Assembly (NCBI GenBank): GCA_024123915.1
Contig: CP099650.1
Location: 7,068,001 to 7,132,000 of the forward strand
Direction of reading: 5' to 3'
Length of the DNA: 64,000 nt
DNA from: Oxalobacteraceae bacterium OTU3CAMAD1
Lineage (GTDB): Bacteria; Pseudomonadota; Gammaproteobacteria; Burkholderiales; Burkholderiaceae_D
Part shown: in pieces, positions 12,050 through 19,278 of the stretch
How the letters are laid out: every line of letters starts with the position of its first letter
Numbering within the stretch: the first letter of the stretch is position 1
The notes under the pieces: generated by a model
Databases searched by the model: none
The model's input: the letters and a program-made list of their open reading frames with translations, nothing else
Told to the model about the DNA's origin: nothing
Position numbers and translations under genes: made by a program

Positions 12050-12757
12050 TCAGTCGCCCCCTCCGCCACACCCACCACCGCACCCGCCCCCGCAACCGGC
12101 ACCACAGTCGACCCCACCGCCGCAATCGTTGCCGCTCCAATCTTCCGCTGTGACGGAATCGGGTCCCAGATCGGCGGCACAATAAACGGCTGTTGTGCCG
12201 CCTGCGCCCCGCGCGGCGCCCCGCCGTATGTCTTCGACACAATCCGGAAGGTAGACGAAGCCGTTCTTGATCTCCAGCGTTCCGTCCAAGGCGAACAGCA
12301 GTGGAAGCCGCGAGGGCTTTTTGTGGTTGATGCGTTCCTGCTCGCAGACGAGCTTCCAGGTGCGTCGCAAGCCTTTCTGCGTCTTGCGGCCCACGCCGAC
12401 GTCGTGCGCCGGGGTGTGGTGCAGCGTCTTACCAAATGCGCGACGACAGAAATTCTCATAGAGCCGCGTGGACAGGATCATCTCATGCCAGAGATCATCG
12501 GCGACTTGCGAAGGCATCGCTAGAAAATACCTCCGGCGTTCGTGGTGAGCCAGAAAGAACTGGCGTAGCCCCCGAACGACTGTTTCGCAGTCGGCCGTCG
12601 ATAAATGTGGGTGACGGACACGTAGCACGCCCAATAATTCCGGCGGTGGCATGAAGTTTTGGATGAACTCCTTCCGGCTTCGATTCCTGCTGCTCTCGTA
12701 GTAAATCACGCAAGCAGAAATCAGCAAGGCGGCGCCTAGACAAAAGACCATTTCCAT
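12050..12757 (-). CDS. GRDP-like protein with Cys/Gly-rich tail
   Basis: 235 residues from ATG 12757, which has GGGGAGGG 5 bases upstream; an ATG 11 codons further up lacks this. MEMVFCLGAALLISACVIYYES is a single N-terminal membrane helix or lipoprotein-like signal. The middle (about 90-130) has DLWHEMILSTRLYENFC and FGKTLHHTP, resembling the W-H-x-H ... F-G-x-x-x-H-H-x-P pattern of glycine-rich-domain-containing-like proteins (PF07173). The tail after about 210 is Gly repeats punctuated by Cys (CGAGCGGGCGGGC). Function unknown; metal binding or disulfide cross-linking by the tail is speculation. Monocistronic. The 283 bases between it and maeB are AT-rich with no gene I can support. Confidence 0.7.
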   Translation of the reverse strand: MEMVFCLGAALLISACVIYYESSRNRSRKEFIQNFMPPPELLGVLRVRHPHLSTADCETVVRGLRQFFLAHHERRRYFLAMPSQVADDLWHEMILSTRLYENFCRRAFGKTLHHTPAHDVGVGRKTQKGLRRTWKLVCEQERINHKKPSRLPLLFALDGTLEIKNGFVYLPDCVEDIRRGAARGAGGTTAVYCAADLGPDSVTAEDWSGNDCGGGVDCGAGCGGGCGGGCGGGGD

Positions 12758-13270
12758 GTTCCCTCCCCTTAACTTTAAGTGCAACAGCAATATTCCGTTT
12801 CACCGCATACGAGCACCATGCGCGTGCACTACTGCCCGTTCAGTTTCCGTGTGGCAAACCTTAACTCTAAGCCGTCCTGAACGACCGGCGAAATCGCAAA
12901 CATTGCTTCTGCGCTTTTTTAGTAGTGCTCGGCCACGCTGAGGATGCGACGCGGCGGGAACCGGCAAAGGCGTGCAATCGGGGACGGTCAGCGGCAATTG
13001 CTGCAATCGCGTATTGATGCGGCTCTCCTCCCGGAGTGGGGGGAAGTGTGCCGGAAAAATGGTACCGATGTATCCACTGCGGCACCATTTGGCGGATGAG
13101 TTTTTATGCGATCTGCTGGATTTCCGTAAGGACCCCGACTCGCGGTATGTATTGAAAGCTTGGCTTGATCAAAATCAAAACCAAAGAACCGAAGCTGGCA
13201 GCGTTTTCGAACATGCGGATAGATTGTTATTCCGGGCTAGCGTTTTAAGTCGGCAACGGAGCTTGGCGAA

Positions 13271-13296
13271 TTACGCTACGCTAATCCGCCCTACGT
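13271..13296 (-). repeat. CGTAGGGCGGATTA palindrome family, partial copy
   Basis: Minus strand reads ACGTAGGGCGGATTAGCGTAG then CGTAA. The second arm (TAATCCGCC on this strand) is missing, so it is a half copy. It lies 47 bases left of the thiL remnant. Confidence 0.75.
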
Positions 13297-13342
13297 AAAT
13301 TAAATGGTGCTTGCCTTGGCGACCTTCGTGCAAGTCCCCACA

Positions 13343-13443
13343 GTCCTCGTGGAGGACCGCCACTTCTTCTCCGGGAGGATGCGTATGGGCTCAGCTACAA
13401 AAGCCTGGCCATCAACCTGTCCGACGTGGCGGCGATGGGCGCG
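13343..13443 (+). pseudogene. Fragment of a second thiL (thiamine-monophosphate kinase), frameshifted
   Basis: About 101 bases align with 18445-18546 of the intact thiL at roughly 85 percent identity by hand alignment. Reading GTCCTCGTGGAGGACCGCC gives VLVEDRHFFSGR against MLVEGRHFFAGE in ThiL. One base is missing near 13378, after which the AACCTGTCCGACGTGGCGG segment (NLSDVAAMGA in the other frame) continues. Nothing of ThiL is detectable on either side. The number of differences suggests a relative's thiL or an old duplication rather than a recent copy. Confidence 0.75.
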
Positions 13444-13486
13444 GTCGATTGCTCCTGCGTCTCTCTCCGCACCGAAAGGCAACACC

Positions 13487-15010
13487 TTATTTTTGGAGCG
13501 TCGCAACGACAGTCACCACCGACATGGGGCGCGAATCCACGGACAAGCTGGCGCCGCATGCTGCGGGTTCCAACGCCGTGAGGTTATCCTTTGCCTGCGT
13601 AATAAAAGTTTTGCAGGTCAATTTGCCGCGTTTGGCGTCGGGCAGTCGGATGTCCAGCCGCCGCGAAACGATACCCGGATTGACCATCACTATCGCCACT
13701 TCATTGGTCTTGGGATTTTCAGCCACCAGCACATCCGGGTTGTCGGATTTTAAGAACCGATATCCCGGCCTAATGAATTTGGTGAAATTCGCAAACGCCC
13801 AGAATTTCTTCGTCACCTGATATTCCGGTCGCTCAAGATTCGAAAAGTCAGCCTTGATTAATCCCCAGTTCGAACTGTTCTTGGGATCGGAAGAAGACTT
13901 ATTTTCGATGGCTTGCCACAGGACCCACGCGCTGGGGTTCATGCTGTTGATGTCGGTGATTATCTGCTGGGCCAGCGCAATGGCTGGACGCATGTCGTTG
14001 ACGTCTTCACGTACATTGCTCGGCGATAGATCGGCTTCCGACATCCACAACCGTTTTCCAGAAACTTCCGCAATATCCCTCACCCCACTTTTTCCGATCC
14101 ATTCGTAGGTATGGACGTTGATTTGCCGGATGACGGCTTTCGCATCGGCTGACAAACCAGCCCAATCTAGAAAAAAAGTCTGGGGATTGGTTTCGTCCGG
14201 CCCGGCTATTTCCGTCTGCATGCCGTATTCGTTCAACACCTGGGCCAGCGCAATAAAAATTCGTGACTGCGCTTCCGGCGACCAATGCGCGCCTTCCTGT
14301 GTGTTCGTGGAAAACCAATAGGGCGTATTGGGCTCATTGACCGGCGACAATGTCCTAAAACGAATGCCATGGCGTCGCTCAAGCTCCGCTGTTACCCGCG
14401 CCAAATACTTCGAAAATTTGGTTTCAAAACCAGGAAGAAGGTTGTCCTCCAACGCATTGACGTTACCGGAAACTTTTCCGCTGCGCGTCATGAAATATGG
14501 CGGGGAGTTTGAAAACGCCTCGAAGATCAATTCATGCGGAGTTACCCGGGCTTTTATCGCATCAAGCCACCAGCGCTGCCCCGCATCCGCAGACCATTCC
14601 CAGGCATCTTCGGCGTCCGGATTCCACCCATCCATCCCGGATCGCTCGCCCGGCTTGCGCCAGAATCCTGGGACATCTCCACCAAGGCGCAAATACGAAG
14701 GCGTCTCGGGCGCATTGCCGCCGCCAATATTGTACCGCCCGATATTCAGCGAAAGACCGTCCCGCCCATAGAGCAAATCGGCCAACTGGGTGCGATGTGG
14801 CTCGGCGAATCTCCCTGACACGTGGGCAAACCAGGCCAGCGCGGTTCCCCATCCTTCGAAAGGAGGACCCGCATGCCGCCGGTCGACGTTAACAACTGCC
14901 GACACATACTCGGGCTTTTGGTCGCCGTTTCCGGCATGCGCACCGCTTTGCAGGGAACACAGTCCCATTAAAACCGGTAACGAAAAAATCCGCAGTGAAC
15001 GGGAGATCAT
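13487..15010 (-). CDS. Secreted glycoside hydrolase family 30 (endo-beta-1,6-galactanase-like)
   Basis: 507 residues from ATG 15010, preceded by AGAGGA; residues 1-26 are a Sec signal peptide ending AHA-GN. PPFEGWGTALAWFAHVSG and LNIGRYNIGGGNAP are the opening of GH30 barrels, of the type seen in subfamily 5 endo-beta-1,6-galactanases. Proposed acid/base Glu226 in SPVNEPNTPYW and nucleophile Glu325 in LWMSEADLSP. The last ~90 residues form the usual beta side domain. Exported to periplasm or surface, where it would cut galactan-type glycan for the TonB-dependent receptor encoded 126 bases upstream in the same direction. Codon use is more AT-rich than in surrounding genes, suggesting acquisition. 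Other GH30 activities (glucosylceramidase, xylanase) are possible. Confidence 0.85.
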   Translation of the reverse strand: MISRSLRIFSLPVLMGLCSLQSGAHAGNGDQKPEYVSAVVNVDRRHAGPPFEGWGTALAWFAHVSGRFAEPHRTQLADLLYGRDGLSLNIGRYNIGGGNAPETPSYLRLGGDVPGFWRKPGERSGMDGWNPDAEDAWEWSADAGQRWWLDAIKARVTPHELIFEAFSNSPPYFMTRSGKVSGNVNALEDNLLPGFETKFSKYLARVTAELERRHGIRFRTLSPVNEPNTPYWFSTNTQEGAHWSPEAQSRIFIALAQVLNEYGMQTEIAGPDETNPQTFFLDWAGLSADAKAVIRQINVHTYEWIGKSGVRDIAEVSGKRLWMSEADLSPSNVREDVNDMRPAIALAQQIITDINSMNPSAWVLWQAIENKSSSDPKNSSNWGLIKADFSNLERPEYQVTKKFWAFANFTKFIRPGYRFLKSDNPDVLVAENPKTNEVAIVMVNPGIVSRRLDIRLPDAKRGKLTCKTFITQAKDNLTALEPAACGASLSVDSRPMSVVTVVATLQK

Positions 15011-15136
15011 GGTTGGAATCCTCTGGTTGCAATACTTCATTCCTGGTTACCCTCACCAGACTGGAAGTACGCGCTGCGGAAAGATGCGCGGCGCGTTCGC
15101 CCATGTCAGCCTTGCGTGGGGCAACCCCGCGAGGTG

Positions 15137-17980
15137 CTAGAAGCTTGCTTTCAGCGACACGCTATACCGACGGTCGTTAAGTTGCCACAACAAACCGCCC
15201 GAGGGGCGCTCGACATACGTACGGTACATGGAGTTATTCAAATTAACGGCGTCCGCCGAAAGCGTGAAGATCTTGTTAATTTGGTAGCTCACCGAAGCAT
15301 CGATTGACGAGTAAGGCGCTGCATATTGGTTTGCACCAAAAACCCCACTACCATTGATTTGGTCCAGGTAAGCGGAACGCCAGTTGTACGCCACACGGGC
15401 CTGTATAGCTCCCAATTCATAGAGGGCGATCAGGTTGTAGCTGTTCTTGGACAACTTCGGCAACGGAGCAAGAGACCCGGGCTTGATCTCAACTTTCGAG
15501 TCCACATAGGTATAGTTTGCCTGTAAGCCCAATCCACTGAACGGGCCCGGCAGGAAATCGAAGAATTGCGTAAAGCCGGCTTCAATGCCTTTTACCGAAC
15601 CCTTACCCAGATTGATGCTGGTTCCAACATCGTAGATGACTCCACCGAAATTCATCGGCTCGATGCCGCCGGCCAGGTAACCCTTGATATCCTTCTTGAA
15701 TACACCCAGGAACGCCAGATTGGACGGCCCCCAATAGTATTCCGACGTCAAATCATACGCGGTCGCAGTCATAGGCTGCAGGAAGGGATTACCGGAACTG
15801 CCGGTCGGGCGTCCGTTAGCGTTGTACTGCGAGGGGATGTTCGGATTCAGCTGAACGTGGGCGGCCATATCGCTAAAGTTTGGCCGTGTCATCGTCTTGC
15901 TATAGCCGAAGCGGAGCTGCAAATCGTCGTTCACGTGCAGCCGTGTGTTGAGGCTGGGGAGAATATTCGAGTAGCTATTCTTGAGAGTCGCTTGGCGCGC
16001 CCCAGTGCTTTCCTGGATAAAGCCAATAGAGGTCTGATCGGTCCTTACAGCTCGCACACCGGCGGTGCCATCGAGTTCGTAACCGAATACGGCTGTACTA
16101 AAGTCGCCGGTCAGGAAGAGGGACCGCGTCTTTTCGCGTTGGTCGTTGATATCCCCGGGAGCAAACGACGTATCGAACGTATATGAATTTGGCTTTCCGT
16201 CGAATAACTGCGCGTACGTCTTGACGGTTCGATCGTAAACGCTCGAGTTGGGATCGGCGTACTCGGGGAACACCGCAACGGGGAAGCCAACGCCCGGTTT
16301 CATGAAGTTGCTTGGAGGCCCAACGTAGGCGAGATTCGGATGCTGTGCCACTGGAATCAGCGGGCATGCGCCCCAGTTAGGGTTGGTGCCCGTATCGTTA
16401 CAGACGCCGGTATTCTTCCAGTTGCCCCGCAGGTGCACCTTGGTATCGGCCAAGCGTATGCCGGCGTGCAGCTTGGTAAAGAAACCATTACCCAGGTGGT
16501 AGTCGAAATCCTGGCTCAGCGCCGACATTTTCAGCTCATGGCGGTCGAACCCATTCGCCAGCCACTCATAATACCAATTCTTCGGATCGCCAAAACGCGC
16601 GTAGGGGGCGCTTGGGTTGGCTGGATCGATGATGGAAAAGGCGGGGATCTTGCCGCGCACGTCGAAGGCCAGATTCAGATTCGGGATGTTGGCAACGCTT
16701 CTGCTTTCGTTGTCGTAAAGCTTAACGGAGTCGCCATTGCGTTCAGCGTCATAGTTGGCGCGTTGGTAAGCGAAGTCGGTCTTTGACCTGAGCTTATCCG
16801 AGATGCGCCACTTAAGGTTCACGGCGGATAAGTTGGTGCGATTGCGAACATCCTGGTCGAAGCGCGAGGCCGAGAAAATTTGCGGCGACAAAATGCCGCT
16901 CGTGGCGCTGCCATCGGCCGCCCAAGTCCAGGTGGAACCCGCCGCCGCGTGCGGGTCGTTGTTCTTGTCGTCGCCGTAGATGTATTCTCCGCGACGAATA
17001 AACCGATATTTTGAATAGAGATTCTGCGCCGTGAAAAGGATGTCGTCGTTCACCTGCCATTGGTAGGCGAGCGCCAGACCCTCGCGCTTGCGGCTACCCG
17101 AGTCCGCGTACATTTCGAAGGAAGTCGGCACATAGAGTTCGGAGAGACCTCCCGTGTTCGGCATCGAATTGAAGGCCGCAACCTTGGCCGCCGAGGGAGC
17201 TTGCGCCGGGTCGTTGGTACATCTTCCAACCGTCGCGGTAAGACAGTGCTGCTGCTGTTGAAGAACGGCATCTTGGCGGTAGTGGGTCTCACTGACCGTT
17301 GCATTCACCAGGATGCCCATGCCGCCGACGCCCGTATTGAACCGCCGGCTCAAAAGGCCCGACACCGACGGTGAAGACTTACGAGCTCGATCGTAGTAGT
17401 TGGACTTTACCGTCAGAACGTTGAGGTCTTCTTTAGAATCGAATGGCATCCGCGTGCGGATGTTGACCACGCCGCCGATACCGCCTTCGATCAAGTTGGA
17501 CGCTGCGTTCTTATAGACGTCAACTCCGGCCATGAGTTCGGAGGGGAGTCCTTCCAGGTCCGGTGCCCGCCCACCGCTGGCCGTAAAAAAGTCTCGTCCG
17601 TCGATCAAGTTGCGGACCTGTGTAATGCCACGGATCGTCATCGCGGGCTCGGTGCGATGGTCGTAATCCGTGCCGCCCTCACCATAGCGGCGCTGGATCT
17701 GCACCCCGGCGACCCGCTGCAGCGACTCGACAACATTCACGTCCGGCAGCTTTCCGATATCGGTTGCCTGGATCGAGTCGACGATCTGATTGGCGTCCCG
17801 CTTGAGATCGCGAGCCGACTTCAACGCCGCTCGCTGACCGGTGATGACAACGCTGACCGGGGGGGTCGCCTCCTCGCTTGCACTGGCAGGGTTGGCCTCT
17901 TGCGCATTCGCGACAAATGGCGCCGCCATCGCGAGCGCACAAGCTTGAGCCAAAATCGTTTTTTTATGATTGTTTCGCAC
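15137..17980 (-). CDS. TonB-dependent outer-membrane receptor (carbohydrate type)
   Basis: 947 residues. Signal peptide ending NAQ-EA; a TonB-box-like VSVVITGQ near 43-50, plug domain (LPDVNVVESLQRVAGVQIQRR, MTIRGI, VDVYKNAASNLIEGGIGGVVNIRTRMPF), then a 22-strand barrel ending in KASF with the C-terminal Phe needed for BAM insertion. The long plug with DIGKLPDVNVVESLQR is typical of the TonB-Xanth-Caul class that imports oligosaccharides. It probably brings in products of the GH30 enzyme encoded downstream; the two form an operon. It is the first gene after a promoter region at 18134-18180. No SusD partner is present, as expected in Proteobacteria. Confidence 0.9.
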   Translation of the reverse strand: MRNNHKKTILAQACALAMAAPFVANAQEANPASASEEATPPVSVVITGQRAALKSARDLKRDANQIVDSIQATDIGKLPDVNVVESLQRVAGVQIQRRYGEGGTDYDHRTEPAMTIRGITQVRNLIDGRDFFTASGGRAPDLEGLPSELMAGVDVYKNAASNLIEGGIGGVVNIRTRMPFDSKEDLNVLTVKSNYYDRARKSSPSVSGLLSRRFNTGVGGMGILVNATVSETHYRQDAVLQQQQHCLTATVGRCTNDPAQAPSAAKVAAFNSMPNTGGLSELYVPTSFEMYADSGSRKREGLALAYQWQVNDDILFTAQNLYSKYRFIRRGEYIYGDDKNNDPHAAAGSTWTWAADGSATSGILSPQIFSASRFDQDVRNRTNLSAVNLKWRISDKLRSKTDFAYQRANYDAERNGDSVKLYDNESRSVANIPNLNLAFDVRGKIPAFSIIDPANPSAPYARFGDPKNWYYEWLANGFDRHELKMSALSQDFDYHLGNGFFTKLHAGIRLADTKVHLRGNWKNTGVCNDTGTNPNWGACPLIPVAQHPNLAYVGPPSNFMKPGVGFPVAVFPEYADPNSSVYDRTVKTYAQLFDGKPNSYTFDTSFAPGDINDQREKTRSLFLTGDFSTAVFGYELDGTAGVRAVRTDQTSIGFIQESTGARQATLKNSYSNILPSLNTRLHVNDDLQLRFGYSKTMTRPNFSDMAAHVQLNPNIPSQYNANGRPTGSSGNPFLQPMTATAYDLTSEYYWGPSNLAFLGVFKKDIKGYLAGGIEPMNFGGVIYDVGTSINLGKGSVKGIEAGFTQFFDFLPGPFSGLGLQANYTYVDSKVEIKPGSLAPLPKLSKNSYNLIALYELGAIQARVAYNWRSAYLDQINGSGVFGANQYAAPYSSIDASVSYQINKIFTLSADAVNLNNSMYRTYVERPSGGLLWQLNDRRYSVSLKASF

Positions 17981-18133
17981 AGCTAGTCTCCTCTAATATT
18001 ATCGGGCAGTGCCCTCTTATGTCTGTCGGCTCGATATCAATCACATTCCAGCTATGGCCGGAACGCCGCTCGGGCCCAACAGGTCCCTGACGCCCGTGTC
18101 AACGGGATCGCCATATTCCTTCTCCTCGATGGT

Positions 18134-18180
18134 TACCGCAATTCAAGTGTATTCCTGTCAATTATGAAACTGGTATCATG
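18134..18180 (-). promoter_or_regulatory. Putative promoter and operator of the TonB receptor/GH30 operon
   Basis: Minus strand: a perfect -35 TTGACA lies at 18157-18162 with a weak -10-like CGGTAA 17 bases on. Directly upstream is an imperfect dyad, ATGAAACTGGTATCAT (18165-18180), with half-sites ATGA-x-AC, of the size recognised by LacI/GntR-type sugar regulators. No regulator gene is adjacent, so the protein that binds is unknown. The leader to the ATG at 17980 would be about 150 bases. Confidence 0.4.
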
Positions 18181-18309
18181 CTTTTAACGCAACCCATTTC
18201 GTTTTCGTATATCGAAGCGTGGAGGGAGGAATGCGGTCGCTGGCCGGCGGGGCGCGCTCGCTGTGCGCATTTGCCGTGCCCTTCTCCACCCGGCTGGGTA
18301 CAATAGGGC

Positions 18310-19278
18310 ATGCTCTCCGAATTCGACCTCATCAAGGAATACTTCCAGCGCCCGCAGCAGCCGGGCCGGGCCACGCTCGGCATCGGCGACGATTGCGCGC
18401 TGCTCACCCCCACTCCAGGCATGCAGACGGCGATTTCGTCCGACATGCTGGTCGAGGGCCGCCACTTCTTCGCCGGCGAGGACGCGTATCGGCTCGGCCA
18501 CAAGAGCCTGGCCGTCAACCTGTCCGACCTGGCGGCGATGGGCGCGCGGCCGGTGGGCTTCACTTTGGCGCTGGCGCTACCGCTGGCCGACCGCGCGTGG
18601 CTGGCCGGCTTCTCGCAAGGACTGTTCGCGCTGGCCGACGCCTTCAACATCGAGCTGATAGGCGGCGACACCACCAAAGGTCCGCTGACTATCTGCATCA
18701 CCGTGTTCGGCGAGCTGCGTCCCGGCCAGGCGTTGCGCCGCAACGCCGCGCAAGCGGGCGACGATATCTGGGTCTCGGGAACATTGGGCGACGCGCGCCT
18801 GGCGCTGGCCGGCTACCGCCTGGAACAATCGATGGACGCGGCCAGCCTGCATACGGCGTCGGTGCGCATGCACACGCCGGTGCCGCGCGTGGAGCTGGGC
18901 GCCGTGTTGGCGGAACAGGGCATCGCCCGCGCGGCCATCGATATCTCCGATGGCCTGGTCGGCGATCTCGGTCACATCCTGGCGATGTCGAATGTGGGCG
19001 CGACCTTGAATGTGGACGCGCTGCCGCCGGGCGAGGCGCTGACGGCCTTCCCGCAGGAGCTGCGGCGCGTGTTCACCGCCGCCGGCGGCGACGATTACGA
19101 GTTGTGCTTCACGGCGCCGGCGTCGGCGCGCGCGGCGGTCATCGCGGCCGCCGGCAGCGTGGCCACGCCGGTCACGCGCGTCGGCAGCATCGAGGCACAA
19201 TCGGGCCTGCGCCTGGTGGACGCCGCCGGCCAGCCGCTAGACCTCAAACTCGCCGGCTTCGATCACTTCACGTCCTGA
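18310..19278 (+). CDS. thiL: Thiamine-monophosphate kinase
   Basis: 322 residues, full length. PurM/ThiL fold: the N-terminal SEFDLIKEYF and GIGDDCALL (ATP/metal site), SSDMLVEGRHFF, NLSDLAAMGARPVG, GGDTTKG and DISDGLVGDLGHIL are all ThiL signatures. Phosphorylates thiamine monophosphate to the pyrophosphate cofactor. In many Proteobacteria it precedes pgpA and pncC; here a convergent c-di-GMP gene sits between thiL and pncC, and pgpA is absent. A fragment of a second thiL is found 5 kb to the left. The last 16 bases overlap the end of the convergent gene. Confidence 0.95.
   Translation: MLSEFDLIKEYFQRPQQPGRATLGIGDDCALLTPTPGMQTAISSDMLVEGRHFFAGEDAYRLGHKSLAVNLSDLAAMGARPVGFTLALALPLADRAWLAGFSQGLFALADAFNIELIGGDTTKGPLTICITVFGELRPGQALRRNAAQAGDDIWVSGTLGDARLALAGYRLEQSMDAASLHTASVRMHTPVPRVELGAVLAEQGIARAAIDISDGLVGDLGHILAMSNVGATLNVDALPPGEALTAFPQELRRVFTAAGGDDYELCFTAPASARAAVIAAAGSVATPVTRVGSIEAQSGLRLVDAAGQPLDLKLAGFDHFTS

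Larger units (their letters stand above)
12758..13486. other. Long non-coding stretch with remnants
   Basis: About 730 bases between the GRDP-like gene and the GH30 gene. It contains one copy of the CGTAGGGCGGATTA family (13271-13296) and a thiL remnant (13343-13443), described separately. An open frame 12972-13298 (+) has no ribosome-binding site and no recognisable domain, and it ends inside the repeat, so I do not call it a gene. The rest shows nothing I can name; presumably it includes the promoter of the minus-strand GRDP-like gene near 12770-12850. Confidence 0.6.

Noticed and set aside
12972-13298. 108-codon plus-strand frame
   Set aside because: No ribosome-binding site, and the final residues (LIRPT) are encoded by a palindromic repeat. 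More likely chance.
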